A DNA stretch of 64,000 bases from Alcanivoracaceae bacterium (GTDB lineage Bacteria; Pseudomonadota; Gammaproteobacteria; Pseudomonadales; Alcanivoracaceae): positions 57,658-121,657 of the forward strand of contig JARGOL010000008.1 in assembly GCA_029212745.1 (NCBI GenBank). The letters run 5' to 3'. The notes under the pieces were generated by a model. That model was not told the DNA's origin, searched no databases, and saw only the letters and a list, made by a program, of their open reading frames with translations. The first letter of the stretch is position 1, and every line of letters begins with the position of its first letter. The translations under genes were made by a program, and so were the position numbers. Of this stretch, positions 36,101 to 45,790 are shown in pieces.

Positions 36101-39100
36101 CTTCGTGCGTGACCGCCTGCTCAGGGGGCACCGTCTCGTCCGCCGGCTCGGAGGCAGCGCTGACATCGACTGCATCTTCCTGTGACGATTGCAGGGAACC
36201 GGTGGCCAGGAACTGGTTGATCGCCTGCACCAGGTCCGGCGCGCGCTTGCACCCGCCTTCGTTGCGGACACCATCGACCATGTCGGCAAGGGTGTCGTGA
36301 CAGCGGTGCAACAGCGTAAACAGGTCTTCACTGACCTCAAACTGGCCTTCGTTGAAACCCTCGTAGAGATTCTCGAGCTCGTGGGCAAGATCACCGATGG
36401 CGCTGACCCCGGCCATTCGCGCGCCGCCCTTGAGAGTGTGCAAGTCACGCTGCAGGGCCGGCACCTCACTGGCATCCCCGCCTTGCCAGGCATCGAGTAC
36501 CATGGAAGCGCTTTCCAGCACTTCATCGGCTTCTTCGAGGAAAATGCCAACAAGCTCCGGGTCCATGTCACCCATCGCCTGGTAAAGGTCATCGTCACCG
36601 GCGCCCGGCGTACCAGGCTCAGAAGCTGGCGCCTCTGGCTCGGCGGGTGCCTCAAACTGGATCTCTTCCACCTCGAAGTCGGCGGTATCATCGTCACCAC
36701 CACCGTCCGGGCCGTCAGGGCCAGCACCGTCCAGCAACGCGCGCAGCTCTGCTATCAGGGCCTCATCACGGTAAATGGTCTGGCCTGCCGCGAGGAAGTC
36801 CATCATCGTGATGAGCCCTTCCTGTGCCTGCTGGGCCAGCTCCACAAAGCGCTCACTGTGTGCGAGCCTGCCTTCGGCAACGGCGCTGTAGCAATCAGCC
36901 AGCAGGCTGGCCAGCTCGGCGGCTTCTTCAACACCTGCGGTATCCGCGCTGCGAGCCACAAGACCCAGCTCATCACGCAGCTTTTCAAGCTCTTCGGTGT
37001 TACCCGGATTTTCCGACCAGCGCGCCAACAGGCTGTCCGCGTCCATGATCAGGTCCATGCCCTCGGACAGGAACACCGAAATGATGTGGGCGTCCTGCCC
37101 CCCCGCCTCGGCACCTTGTGCAGCGGCGGAAAGGTCACGGAAGCGGGCCGCCAGGTCGTCGGCACCTTCTATGTGGTCTACAGGTCCATTGGCCAGATCT
37201 TCCAGCGTCCGCTGGAAAAGAGCCGCAGCCTGCTCCAGCAACTCCACGGTTTCCCGGTTTGCTGGCGCGCCCGCATTGATCAGGCCTTTAATGTACTTCT
37301 CTGCCGGCTCCGCCAGGGAGGCCACCGCATTGAGGTCAGCCATGCGCGCACTACCCTTGAGGGTGTGCAGTGCACGATGCACCTTGTCATCCAGCGGATT
37401 CTCGCTCAGGTCCCGGTCAACCGTCTGCAGCCATTCATTCAGCAGCGCCAGGTTGGCCTCGCCCTCATTGCGGAAAATATCCATCAACACCGGGTCATAG
37501 CCGGGTGCCGCGTCCGCATCTGCCGCCGGCGCATCAAAGCTGATCTCTTCGACGTCGGCATGATCATAGGGCGCGTCATCACCGCTATCGTCTGCCTGGA
37601 CCGGAGCCGCCGCCGCTTCCACGTTTTCTTCAGCCGGGGCAGGTGCATCACCGGCGGTTACGTCCGGTACGGCATCAATACTGCCGCCCTCCGCGAGCGT
37701 CCAGGCAGCATCCTGGAGCGGCTGCGTGTCATACGGCGGTTTGGTACGTGTGCTGAATGCCTTTACCAGCGCCGGAATCTGGCCATGAACTGTTTGCACC
37801 AGCTCGATCAGGACCGGCGTCGGCTCAATGGTCTTGTCGATTACCCGGTTCATCATGTTTTCCACGGACCAGGCAAGCTCACCAACAATAGTGGCGCCCA
37901 CCATGCGTCCTGACCCCTTCAGGGTGTGGAACGCACGACGAAATTCCACCAGTGCTTCTTCATCAGACGTATTGGCTGCCCAGCGCGGGAAGTATTCGTT
38001 CAGCGCCTCCAGCACCTCATCCGCTTCCTCGACAAAGATCTCGATGATCTCGTCGTCAATCAGGTCATCCTCTTCTTCAGCCTCCGGCTCTGGCTCGGCC
38101 GCCACTTCGGGCTGTGACGGCTCCTGTGGTGCTGGCTCTGGCTCGGCTGCGCTATCGTCGGCGGCTATGCCCTCATCCGGAAGCTCAAGCGAAAGTTCAT
38201 CAGGCGACTCATCACCGGGCGTCGCTTCTTCGCTGACAGCCGCTTCTGAATCTGTGCTGTCCTCTGCCTGCGCCTCTGCGTCCGCAGCCGACTGCTCTTC
38301 CCCGGCTGCCTCCACGTGCTCGACGGGCCCATCCACTTCCTGGTCATCGTCGTGCGTGGGCGTCCCGGCATCATCTGCCGCTACATCGACGGCCGGCAAG
38401 GCCACATCAATCTCTTCACTGGCGAGGGCGCCTACGCCGGCACCCGTCTCGGCCTGGCCGCCAGCACCACGGCCAAACTCCTCGTCACTGATCTCATATC
38501 CCAGGGAGGCAACGCTGCTACGCGCCACATCGAGAATATCGTCCGAGGTATCCGGGTCATCAGTGAGTCGCTCAAGGTAGTACTCGACACTGGTGATGGC
38601 GTCCGCCAGCGTGTCCATGGCACGCCAGTCGGGCTTGGACTCCTCTTCGCCCAACAACTTCTCGTTGATGTAATTGACACACTGGCGAAGGATGGCAGAA
38701 GGACGGGCCAGGAGAATGACTTCCAAGCCACCACGTACCGCTGTCAGTTTGTCCGGCACACCCTGCAGATGAGAGCGATCCCACTGCGAGGCAATAAATT
38801 CGACGATACCGTCCTTGGCCTCTTCCAAACCGGCACGGCTTTCCCGGATTACCGCATCACGGGCCTTCTCTACATGATCCGGTGCGGCGGCGAGGGCGCC
38901 ATCGCCAGAAGATGTGCGGCGCTCTCCGCTCATGCCCTGCAGGGTAGCCTCGACATACAACAGCGCGCCGGCCACATCCATCAGTGCCGAGCGGTCTGCC
39001 GGTTTGCTGCCCGACACCATGCCATCCAGCACTTCCAGCTGGTCGTTGATAAGCTGCCGCGGCTGACCAAGACCAAGCACGGCCACGGTGTCGGAAACCT

Positions 39101-40169
39101 GCTTGAGGATCTGGCTTTGCGGTGCCAGCCGCGAGACATCGGTGTCTTCGTTGTGGACAAAGGCTTCCAGTGCATCCTTGACCTTGTTCAGCTCTTCGCA
39201 CAGGGCCTGGGCCACTGAGCCCATGGCGGCCTGGTCAGGCCCGCTCATGCGCGCTCGCTCTTCATTCAGTGCGTCTTCATCGGGCAACGCATCCGCCAGG
39301 CGGTAGGTCTCACGCACCTGCACGACCAGCGGGGTTTCCTTCTCCGCTTTTGCCACGTAATAGAGGAGGTTCTTGAGCAGTTCTGCCGGCGGCGTCTGCC
39401 GCAGCACTTCAGACCCTTCCACCGTGATCTTTTTGAGGATGCGATCCACGTGACCGAGCACGGATTTCACCGAGGTGCCGGCCTGAATGCTGTTGGCAGA
39501 CAAGCCTTCCACCATCGCAGCAGCGATGACCCAGAGCGGCGACATCTGCGCGTCACCGGTGAGCTGCCGCAGCTTGGCGAACACCTTCGCCATGTAGGAA
39601 TAGTTGGTGGCGAGATTGTCACTGCGAATAACACCCAGCAGGGCGATCTGGTACATCTGGCGAATCTTCCTGGCCAGCGCCGGGAAAGACGGGTCGCTGG
39701 ATACAGGCTCCGGCACGTCGCCGTGACCGGCGCCACCGGCGAGGTCGGGCTTGAACAGTGCGGTTTCGGAAAGCAGGGATTCGCCACGCGCAGCACGCAG
39801 GTCGTTGAGCAACGGCATCAGCACCAGGGGCTGGTCACGGCGGCTTTGCTGGATACGGTCCAGATACGGGGGCAACTGGAGAATGGCGCGCATCAGGGTT
39901 TCCTGCGCATCCTCCACCTGGGACACCTTGCCATCGAGAAGAGAGGCCGCAAGCTTCTCCATCTCTTCTGCCAGCAGCGCGGCACCGTAGAACTCAACCA
40001 TCTGCAGCGTACCGACCACCTGATGCAGGTAGGTCTGGCAAAAACGCATGCGCGTGGAGTCATCGGGATTCTCCACGTAGGCTTCAAGGGCCTGCTGAGA
40101 CTGGTTCAGGGTCTCCTGGATTTCACCCTTTACCCAGTCAAGCGCCAGATAATCATGCTGGTCACTCAT
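33180..40169 (-). CDS. chpA: ChpA: multi-Hpt CheA-type kinase for type IV pili
   Basis: A 2329-residue CheA-like hybrid kinase, a little shorter than P. aeruginosa ChpA. Five canonical phosphotransfer domains with HTLKG/HTLKGGAR motifs lie near residues 750, 936, 1243, 1430 and 1600; at least two more segments look like Hpt domains without His-Lys (around 320-400 and 1010-1090), and one near the N-terminus has YLHQVVGTLQM. Acidic Ala/Glu/Pro linkers join them. The kinase core starts at about 1706, with the N box HMLRNAVDHGIED at about 1900 and G box LADDGKGID at about 1943, then a CheW-like domain, and a C-terminal receiver (about 2203-2323) with DDS, LLDIEMPRMDG and TSRTG motifs. It signals to PilG and PilH to control pilus extension and retraction. 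Confidence 0.97.
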   Translation of the reverse strand: MSDQHDYLALDWVKGEIQETLNQSQQALEAYVENPDDSTRMRFCQTYLHQVVGTLQMVEFYGAALLAEEMEKLAASLLDGKVSQVEDAQETLMRAILQLPPYLDRIQQSRRDQPLVLMPLLNDLRAARGESLLSETALFKPDLAGGAGHGDVPEPVSSDPSFPALARKIRQMYQIALLGVIRSDNLATNYSYMAKVFAKLRQLTGDAQMSPLWVIAAAMVEGLSANSIQAGTSVKSVLGHVDRILKKITVEGSEVLRQTPPAELLKNLLYYVAKAEKETPLVVQVRETYRLADALPDEDALNEERARMSGPDQAAMGSVAQALCEELNKVKDALEAFVHNEDTDVSRLAPQSQILKQVSDTVAVLGLGQPRQLINDQLEVLDGMVSGSKPADRSALMDVAGALLYVEATLQGMSGERRTSSGDGALAAAPDHVEKARDAVIRESRAGLEEAKDGIVEFIASQWDRSHLQGVPDKLTAVRGGLEVILLARPSAILRQCVNYINEKLLGEEESKPDWRAMDTLADAITSVEYYLERLTDDPDTSDDILDVARSSVASLGYEISDEEFGRGAGGQAETGAGVGALASEEIDVALPAVDVAADDAGTPTHDDDQEVDGPVEHVEAAGEEQSAADAEAQAEDSTDSEAAVSEEATPGDESPDELSLELPDEGIAADDSAAEPEPAPQEPSQPEVAAEPEPEAEEEDDLIDDEIIEIFVEEADEVLEALNEYFPRWAANTSDEEALVEFRRAFHTLKGSGRMVGATIVGELAWSVENMMNRVIDKTIEPTPVLIELVQTVHGQIPALVKAFSTRTKPPYDTQPLQDAAWTLAEGGSIDAVPDVTAGDAPAPAEENVEAAAAPVQADDSGDDAPYDHADVEEISFDAPAADADAAPGYDPVLMDIFRNEGEANLALLNEWLQTVDRDLSENPLDDKVHRALHTLKGSARMADLNAVASLAEPAEKYIKGLINAGAPANRETVELLEQAAALFQRTLEDLANGPVDHIEGADDLAARFRDLSAAAQGAEAGGQDAHIISVFLSEGMDLIMDADSLLARWSENPGNTEELEKLRDELGLVARSADTAGVEEAAELASLLADCYSAVAEGRLAHSERFVELAQQAQEGLITMMDFLAAGQTIYRDEALIAELRALLDGAGPDGPDGGGDDDTADFEVEEIQFEAPAEPEAPASEPGTPGAGDDDLYQAMGDMDPELVGIFLEEADEVLESASMVLDAWQGGDASEVPALQRDLHTLKGGARMAGVSAIGDLAHELENLYEGFNEGQFEVSEDLFTLLHRCHDTLADMVDGVRNEGGCKRAPDLVQAINQFLATGSLQSSQEDAVDVSAASEPADETVPPEQAVTHEVEQPQPEEAPAPAPEPVAVEAAPAPPPPERDPELVEIFLEEADEILESAGTSLESWMEMTDNLIEVQSLQRDLHTLKGGARMAEIPELGDLGHELENLYEGLAMSTLKATPVLFELLHRCHDRLAEMVEAVKAGEGLHPAAELIQAIHDYIANPDGFVMPALAAPQPAAAAPATPAPESPSPEPETAPASAAVTLPDDVDADILSIFIEESAELCEALDRHLSAWEENPQGIGHGDELKRVLHTLKGGARLANLKDLGDVSHDFETALEHADLRKAPSTEFLAQMRAWGDRIQALVEGIKQAATAPAAAPAAPAPAQKADVPAAAPGKKQQQDQQQAAKRAAAAQAPQEMVRIDAGVLESLVNLAGETSINRGRVEQGVSEFAGHVTEMGNTIERLYEQLRRLDVETEAQIMSNYQQGIEAGEFDEDFDPLEMDQYSELHQITKQLSESASDLLDLKQTLLDRSRDTETLLLQQARVNTELQERLMRTRMVPFTRLVPRLRRIVRQISGEISKKVEFDVINPEGELDRTLLERVVAPLEHMLRNAVDHGIEDAEGRKAAGKDETGRVSLELTREGGEVVLTLADDGKGIDTKAVLRKAIERGLVEPGVQLTEQEVQQFIFSAGFSTAEKVTQISGRGVGMDVVASEIKQMGGTVTIDSVLGQGTRFIIRLPFTLAMNRALMVRVAEDSYAIPLNQIEGIVRISPYELEAFMVDEPPPFRYAGRDYELDYLGTFVHGGRMPQHLLSHPSPLPVLLIRSSEHVVAIVVDSLIGSREVVVKSVGPQLSTVAGISGATILGDGSVVIILDIHSLIRAAHLQRQHALAEGKAVLLDEPVEAAQHEEKKVGPPLVMVTDDSVTVRKVTTRLLERNGFEVITAKDGIDAIAKLEEYKPDVMLLDIEMPRMDGFEVATHVRHEERLKDVPIIMITSRTGEKHRERAFDIGVNCYMGKPFQEGELLSTIQDLLGESRETAST

Positions 40170-40181
40170 GGCTTCTCCCGA

Positions 40182-41066
40182 TTAATTCTTGCGGCGCCTG
40201 AACGCCAACGTGTCGGGGACCTGCACTCGCTCCAGATCCGGATGACTCCAGTCAGTCACCTCACCGATACCCAGGACCATCATGCCGCCGGGCGCGAGGC
40301 GCTCGGCAAGCCGGGTCACAATTTGTTTTTTTCGCCAACGCCGAAAGTAGATCAGCATGTTCTGGCAGAATATGAGGTCCATGTTCTGCATTGGCGCCTT
40401 GTTCACTTCAAGCACGTTCAGACGAGCGAAGCAGATTCGGTCACGAAGCGAAGATGCAACCTGGTATTCACGCTCACTGACGGACTCAAAATATTTTTCC
40501 CTCAACCGGGGATCGACCTGCTCTACCTTGCGCGCCGCATAAACGCCTTTCCGGGCCTTGCTCAGCGTAGGCAGACTGATATCGGTCGCCGTTATGCCGA
40601 AGTAGTCATTGGTCTCGCGGGCGGCAAACTGCTCGCTGATCATCATTGCCAATGAATACGGCTCTTCTCCCGTGGAGCAACCAACACTCCAGACATCCAG
40701 GGAAGACCCTGACGGGTTCTCGTCAATAAAGTTATTGACGAACGTCTCGACCAGTGCGTAAGAGCTTTGGTGGCGAAAGAAGCTGGTTTCCTGGACGGTA
40801 AGCCGGTCCACAAGAACAGACCATTCCATGGCCTTCGATTCGGTGGTGCCGGCAACCAGCTGGCCGTAATATTCTTCGTAGTCGGCCAGGCCCAGTTCGC
40901 GCATACGAATGGAAAGACTGGTTTCCAGGAATGACTTCCGTTCCTGATTCAAAGTCATACCGGTCCGCTCTTCGAGCAGCGCCTGCCACAGCTCGAACTG
41001 CTCCTGCTCCATGGCAGGCGTACTTTTTATCGACCAGCGGTCTTTCACAGCGACACTCGACATCAT
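40182..41066 (-). CDS. pilK: CheR-type methyltransferase PilK
   Basis: A 294-residue CheR-family receptor methyltransferase. The N-terminal helical part (FELWQALLEERTGMTLNQERKSFLETSLSIRMRELG) is followed by VQETSFFRHQSS, the SAM loop VWSVGCSTGEEPYSLAMMI, TATDISLPTLSKARKGVY and NMDLIFCQNMLIYFRRW. Its target is the receptor PilJ, whose gene lies 35 bases upstream. Length fits PilK. An alternative start at the second Met is possible. Confidence 0.93.
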   Translation of the reverse strand: MMSSVAVKDRWSIKSTPAMEQEQFELWQALLEERTGMTLNQERKSFLETSLSIRMRELGLADYEEYYGQLVAGTTESKAMEWSVLVDRLTVQETSFFRHQSSYALVETFVNNFIDENPSGSSLDVWSVGCSTGEEPYSLAMMISEQFAARETNDYFGITATDISLPTLSKARKGVYAARKVEQVDPRLREKYFESVSEREYQVASSLRDRICFARLNVLEVNKAPMQNMDLIFCQNMLIYFRRWRKKQIVTRLAERLAPGGMMVLGIGEVTDWSHPDLERVQVPDTLAFRRRKN

Positions 41067-41101
41067 GGTTCCGTCCCCGGAACCGACTCAGCCGCCAGAC
41101 C

Positions 41102-43120
41102 TCAACTAGGCAGACGGAAGCCGGCTACGGAATTTCTCATTTCCTGCGCCATTTCCGCCAGGTTACCAATGGACCGGGCAGTTGCGGTGGTACCAGCAGA
41201 CGTCTGCGAGGTAATTTCCTGAATCACGTTCATGGTGTTGGAAATGTGGCCCGCTGACGCCGCCTGCTGGCGCGCCGCATTGGAAATGTTCTGGATCAGG
41301 TCAGCAAGGTTTTTCGATACCGTCTCAATTTCTTCCAGTGCCACACCGGCGTCCTGCGCCAGGCGCGCACCCTTCACCACTTCAGCAGTGGTTTGCTCCA
41401 TTGAGATAACCGCTTCGTTGGTATCTGTCTGAATGGTTTTTACCAGCGTTTCAATCTGCTTGGTTGCGGCAGCGGAACGTTCCGCGAGGCGCTGTACTTC
41501 GTCGGCTACCACCGCGAAGCCCCGGCCTGCTTCACCAGCCATGGATGCCTGGATCGCCGCGTTAAGAGCCAGAATGTTGGTCTGGTCAGCAATGTCGTTA
41601 ATCAGGGATACGATGTCACCAATCTCCTGGGAGGACTCACCCAGACGCTTGATCCGTTTCGACGTTTCCTGAATCTGTTCACGAATCGTGTCCATGCCGT
41701 GGATGGTCGCCTGTACCACCTCGGCACCCTTGTTCGCGATTGCCACCGCTCGTTCTGCCACCGCGGCCGACTCGGCGGCGTTGGCGGATACCTGGTCAAT
41801 GGAGACAGCCATTTCGTTCACAGCTGCAGACGCCCCGGCAATTTCCTGCGCCTGGTGTTCCGACGCTTCGGCGAGATGCATAGCCGTTGACTGCGTTTCC
41901 TGGGCAGCCGATGCCACCTGTACCGCCGTCTGGTTAATGGTCTGTACCAGGCTGCGGAGCTGGTCAATGGAGAAGTTGATGGAGTCCGCGATAGCACCCG
42001 TGAAGTCCTCGGTTACTGTCGCCTGCACGGTCAGGTCACCGTCAGCAAGGTCGCCCAGCTCATCCAGCAGACGCAGAATGGCTGACTGGTTTCGCTGGTT
42101 CTCAGCCTCCAGCTCTTCCTGCCGCTTGCGGCCATCCTGAATTCGCAGGAAGAGGATGGCGCCGACACCGAATGCACCGATGGCGCCAAACACAATACCG
42201 GCAAGAATGGAGGGGAACAGGCCCGAGGTGGCACCTTCAAACTCTTCGGACAGCGCCGTGGCCTCGGTCAGCAGATCCTGGGAACGGGCAAAGATCTGGT
42301 CCGCCGCTGCGCGCACCTGGAACAACTCCGGCGCCGTTTCAAGAATTTCATCAACAGACTGGTTTACGAACTCGTCGAACAGCTCGGCAATTTCTGCCAG
42401 ATAATCCAGTGCGTCGGGATCCTCAATCACATCAATGCCGAGGGCATCGTCACCCTCGATCATGCCATTCATGACGCGACCAAACTGGCTGGCATCACGG
42501 CCGAAGGAATCGGCGGCTTGCACTGCACCGTCACCACCTGCGAGCACCTTATCGATGGAACGCACAATCCGCTCTGCCAGCAGGCTCTGCTTCTGCGCGA
42601 ACGCGATCTGCTGCGAGTCGGCCTCGGTCAATACCAGAATATCCACGATGCCGTCGTACTCGGCCTGCAGCTGGGGAACGGTCTGTGCCAGGGTGTCAGC
42701 CACTTCGTGCAGATCCAGTACCGTATCTTCACCACGCAGGATGTCGTCCGTTGCCGACTTCACCGAGTTCCACTGTTCCTGGAGACGGTTGACGATGGCC
42801 GGATCGGACACGTCAGCATCCTTGACCTCATCCCAGCTGCCCTGGAACTGGGCCTGGGCGCGAGACAGCAACTCGAACGCCTCGGCGTTACCGGACGCCG
42901 CTTCAAGGGCGTTCTTGGCAATCTGCTGTGACACTACCCGTAACGTGGATGCCTGCGTCAGGTTCTGCTTGGCGGTATCGGCAACGATGGCCAGCCAGAC
43001 AAAGTTGGCAACTGTCAGCGCCAATGCCAGACCTGTAACAACATACAGACCGATGGTGATGGGGTTGGATCCTGCGCCTTCCCGCAGCCCTGCTAGGAAT
43101 TCTCCCGGATTGAACTTCAT
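41102..43120 (-). CDS. pilJ: Methyl-accepting receptor PilJ
   Basis: A 672-residue chemoreceptor. One membrane helix lies at about 22-48 ([21 protein letters not shown]), then a large helical periplasmic region with the repeated PilJ-type pattern ([21 protein letters not shown] and [16 protein letters not shown]), a second helix at about 310-330, HAMP, and a cytoplasmic signalling bundle. The bundle tip is [20 protein letters not shown] near [29 protein letters not shown], the highly conserved hairpin that binds kinase and adaptor. No C-terminal CheR/CheB pentapeptide is seen. It feeds PilI/ChpC and ChpA. Confidence 0.95.
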   Translation of the reverse strand: MKFNPGEFLAGLREGAGSNPITIGLYVVTGLALALTVANFVWLAIVADTAKQNLTQASTLRVVSQQIAKNALEAASGNAEAFELLSRAQAQFQGSWDEVKDADVSDPAIVNRLQEQWNSVKSATDDILRGEDTVLDLHEVADTLAQTVPQLQAEYDGIVDILVLTEADSQQIAFAQKQSLLAERIVRSIDKVLAGGDGAVQAADSFGRDASQFGRVMNGMIEGDDALGIDVIEDPDALDYLAEIAELFDEFVNQSVDEILETAPELFQVRAAADQIFARSQDLLTEATALSEEFEGATSGLFPSILAGIVFGAIGAFGVGAILFLRIQDGRKRQEELEAENQRNQSAILRLLDELGDLADGDLTVQATVTEDFTGAIADSINFSIDQLRSLVQTINQTAVQVASAAQETQSTAMHLAEASEHQAQEIAGASAAVNEMAVSIDQVSANAAESAAVAERAVAIANKGAEVVQATIHGMDTIREQIQETSKRIKRLGESSQEIGDIVSLINDIADQTNILALNAAIQASMAGEAGRGFAVVADEVQRLAERSAAATKQIETLVKTIQTDTNEAVISMEQTTAEVVKGARLAQDAGVALEEIETVSKNLADLIQNISNAARQQAASAGHISNTMNVIQEITSQTSAGTTATARSIGNLAEMAQEMRNSVAGFRLPS

Positions 43121-43160
43121 AACGTGGCTCCTGGCCTACCGTGTGCTTCTTCTTTTCTGA

Positions 43161-43175
43161 CACCCGAAACGGGTG
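43161..43175 (-). other. Small hairpin in the pilI-pilJ gap
   Basis: CACCCG and CGGGTG form a perfect six-base stem with a three-base loop in the 93-base gap between pilI and pilJ. There is no T-run on the transcribed strand, so it is unlikely to end transcription; it could stabilise or process the pil transcript. This gap is the longest within the cluster. Confidence 0.3.
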
Positions 43176-43213
43176 GCCGGCAGGCTACCCGTTCCCCGCT
43201 CGCGCGCAGACCG

Positions 43214-43759
43214 TTAACCGGTTTGCGCGACCTGCAAAAATCGCGGATCCTCAGCCAGCATTTCCATGCTGAAGACCTGCCATTGCTGTCCGTCACGATC
43301 ATAGGCGCCAACCACATAGGGGCTGACCGCCTGATCGACGTTTTCGGGCGCTTCCTGGAAGCTGTCCATGGGGAAGTGCTGCATGCCGAACACATCATCC
43401 ACGGTTAAACCCGTATAAATCTCGCCTTTATCGATGACCACCAGACGACGCTGTTTCTCTTTCAGGTCAGTGGTTTTCGACAGGAACCCCGTCAGATCCA
43501 TCACTGCCATCAGACGACCGCGCACATTGGCGACGCCTTTCATCCACTGGTGAACACCCGGCAGACGCGTGTAGTTGGGCACGGTCATCACTTCACTGAC
43601 CTGCTCCAGGGGGGCCACGTAATACTGCCCGTCGAGAAGGAAGCCGATACCACTCCAGTACTGCACCACATCCTGTCTGGCCGGCAGCTCGAGAGCGGTG
43701 CTGCGGCAGCGCTCCAGATACTCGGCAAGCTTGACGTAGGCGGCGGACGCAGTACTCAC
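43214..43759 (-). CDS. pilI: CheW-like adaptor PilI
   Basis: A 181-residue CheW-type adaptor coupling PilJ to ChpA. CheW features are YWSGIGFLLDGQYYVAPLEQVSEVM, GVHQWMKGVANVRGRLMAVMDL and LVVIDKGEIYTGLTVDDVFGMQHF. The start is taken as GTG at 43759 because a good AGGAG lies eight bases before it and the resulting N-terminus (STASAAYVKLAEYL) matches the family; the only longer in-frame ATG at 43798 lies inside pilH. Confidence 0.92.
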   Translation of the reverse strand: MSTASAAYVKLAEYLERCRSTALELPARQDVVQYWSGIGFLLDGQYYVAPLEQVSEVMTVPNYTRLPGVHQWMKGVANVRGRLMAVMDLTGFLSKTTDLKEKQRRLVVIDKGEIYTGLTVDDVFGMQHFPMDSFQEAPENVDQAVSPYVVGAYDRDGQQWQVFSMEMLAEDPRFLQVAQTG

Positions 43760-43769
43760 AAATGCACTC

Positions 43770-44141
43770 CTAGTCGTTCCCGGCCAGCATGCGATCAACC
43801 GTTCTCATCAGGAAATCCTCGTCGACCGGCTTGGTCAGGTAATCCCTGGCGCCCTGGCGCTTGCCCCAGACCCGATCCGTTTCCTGATCCTTGGTGGTGA
43901 CAATGACAATGGGAATATGCGCCGTGTCAGCACCCTTGGTCAGCTGACGGGTCGCCTGGAAGCCGTTCAGGCCCGGCATGACCACATCCATCAGAACCAG
44001 CTCGGGCATCTCCGCGCGAGCCACGGCCACACCGTCTGCCCCGTTGGCCGCCTCGATTACCTCGTGACCATGACGCTCCAGAATCTCGCGGAACTTGTAG
44101 GTCTCCGTCGGAGAGTCATCAACAATCAGTATGCGCGCCAT
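43770..44141 (-). CDS. pilH: Response regulator PilH
   Basis: A 123-residue single-domain CheY-like receiver. The acidic pocket is VDD, the phosphoryl-accepting Asp is in LVLMDVVMPGLNG, the Thr is in IVTTKDQ and the Lys in YLTKPVDEDFL. In P. aeruginosa PilH acts opposite PilG and favours pilus retraction or acts as a phosphate sink. The ATG at 44141 (MARILIVDDS) is chosen over an upstream in-frame ATG that would overlap pilG. Confidence 0.94.
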   Translation of the reverse strand: MARILIVDDSPTETYKFREILERHGHEVIEAANGADGVAVARAEMPELVLMDVVMPGLNGFQATRQLTKGADTAHIPIVIVTTKDQETDRVWGKRQGARDYLTKPVDEDFLMRTVDRMLAGND

Positions 44142-44182
44142 ACAAACCTCATAAACCCCGCTCCCGGCCATCCGGCCAGGAG

Positions 44183-44566
44183 TCAATGAACATGCTGACG
44201 GATCGCCCCCAGCAACTCCTCTTTGGAGAACGGCTTGGTCAAATACTCGTCAGACCCGACAATCCGTCCCTTGGCCTTGTCAAAAAGACCATCCTTGGAG
44301 GACAACATTATTACTGGTGTGCTTTTGAAAGCACTGTTGTTCTTTATCAGTGCGCACGTCTGATAACCGTCCAGACGCGGCATCATGATGTCCACGAAAA
44401 TGATATTCGGCTTGGTGTCCGCGATCTTCGCCAGGGCATCAAAACCGTCAGTGGCTGTGATTACTTCGCATCCAGCCTTCTTGAGGAGGGTCTCTGCGGT
44501 ACGACGAATCGTCTTCGAATCATCGATCACCATCACCTTCAAATCTTGGAAATTGTCATCACTCAT
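44183..44566 (-). CDS. pilG: Response regulator PilG
   Basis: A 127-residue CheY-like receiver, first gene of the Pil-Chp operon. It has VMVIDDSKTIRRTAETLL, the phospho-Asp in IIFVDIMMPRLDGYQTC, MLSSKDGLFDKAKG and the Lys in YLTKPFSKEELL, all typical of PilG, which promotes pilus extension and links to CyaB/cAMP signalling in P. aeruginosa. The 230-base divergent gap to gshB must hold the promoter of the whole operon. Confidence 0.95.
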   Translation of the reverse strand: MSDDNFQDLKVMVIDDSKTIRRTAETLLKKAGCEVITATDGFDALAKIADTKPNIIFVDIMMPRLDGYQTCALIKNNSAFKSTPVIMLSSKDGLFDKAKGRIVGSDEYLTKPFSKEELLGAIRQHVH

Positions 44567-44796
44567 GAAAAACAGCCTTCAACCGTGAACCCTACTGTAG
44601 GCCTAAGTTATTGGTTTTCTAAGCCTTTTTGTCTGTTATCAGGGCGGCCGCCTGGCGAAACGAAGCCCAAAGCAAGTTTTTAACACAGTTTCCACATTCA
44701 ATCTATAACACCTTATAAATGCTACAAAAATCGGACTGACAGATGGTCGACACCGCCGACCACTGCTAGCATTACGGCGCCAACCCCGGAGGTGTC

Positions 44797-45747
44797 ATGG
44801 ATATCCGCATCGGGGTGATCATGGACCCGATCGCCCACATCAAGCCCTGGAAAGACAGCACCTTCGCCATGCTGCTGGAGGCCCAGCGGCGCCAATGGCC
44901 GGTGTTCTACATGACACCGGCGGACCTGTACGTGCGCGATGGCGAGGCCCGGGCGCGCTGCCAGCCCCTCTCCGTGCGCGATGACCGGCATGACTGGTTC
45001 AGCCTCGAGGATGCCCGGGACATGCCACTGGCGGACCTGGACATGCTGCTGATGCGCCAGGATCCACCCTTCAACAATCACTACCTGTACGTCACCTATA
45101 TTCTCGAGAAGGCCGAACAGCAGGGCACCCTGGTGGTGAACCGGCCGCAGAGCGTGCGCGACTGCAACGAGAAACTGTTCGCCACCGAGTTCCCCCAGTG
45201 CTGCTCACCCACCCTGGTATCGGGCAGGCCTGACCTGCTGCGCGCCTTCGTCGAGGAGCATGCCGATGTGGTAATGAAGCCGCTGGACGGCATGGGTGGC
45301 AGTAACATCTTCCGGATCGAGCCCGGCAGCCCCAACCTCAGCGTCATCATTGATGTGCTCACCGAACAGGGCCGTACACCGATCATGGCGCAGCGTTACA
45401 TCCCGGAGATCACCGAGGGTGACAAGCGCATCCTGATGATTGACGGCGAGCCCGTCAGCCATGCGCTGGCACGGGTGCCGGCCAAGGGCGAACTGCGCGG
45501 GAACCTGGCGGCGGGCGGCACCGGTGTCGGACGGGAGCTGTCCGAACGCGACCGCTGGATCTGCAACGAGATCGGCCCCGTGCTGCGCGAGCGCGGCCTC
45601 TATTTTGTCGGCCTTGATGTCATCGGCGACTATCTCACCGAGATCAATGTCACCAGCCCCACCTGTATCAGGGAGCTGGATGCCATATATGATTGCAATA
45701 TTGCCGGCGACTTGTTCGACTGCCTGCTGACCAAACTGGCTCGATGA
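44797..45747 (+). CDS. gshB: Glutathione synthetase GshB
   Basis: A 316-residue prokaryotic glutathione synthetase that joins gamma-glutamylcysteine and glycine. It begins RIGVIMDPIAHIKPWKDSTFAMLLEAQRRQW and shows the ATP-grasp elements VVMKPLDGMGGSNIFRI, YIPEITEGDKRILMIDGEPV, PAKGELRGNLAAGGTGVGRELS and YFVGLDVIGDYLTEINVTSPT. Length is as in E. coli. A good AGGAGG-like site (GGAGGTGTC) lies before the ATG. It heads the conserved run gshB-tonB-algH-ruvX-pyrR-pyrB-pyrC'. Confidence 0.97.
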   Translation: MDIRIGVIMDPIAHIKPWKDSTFAMLLEAQRRQWPVFYMTPADLYVRDGEARARCQPLSVRDDRHDWFSLEDARDMPLADLDMLLMRQDPPFNNHYLYVTYILEKAEQQGTLVVNRPQSVRDCNEKLFATEFPQCCSPTLVSGRPDLLRAFVEEHADVVMKPLDGMGGSNIFRIEPGSPNLSVIIDVLTEQGRTPIMAQRYIPEITEGDKRILMIDGEPVSHALARVPAKGELRGNLAAGGTGVGRELSERDRWICNEIGPVLRERGLYFVGLDVIGDYLTEINVTSPTCIRELDAIYDCNIAGDLFDCLLTKLAR

Positions 45748-45790
45748 CCACGCGCCTTGCCGTCCGCCACGGATATAACCAACGCCACAG

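Noticed and set aside
36189..37913. Long 574-codon open frame antisense to chpA
   Set aside because: It lies wholly inside the well-supported chpA gene on the opposite strand and its translation has no recognisable domain; long antisense frames are expected in GC-rich repeats such as the Hpt region.
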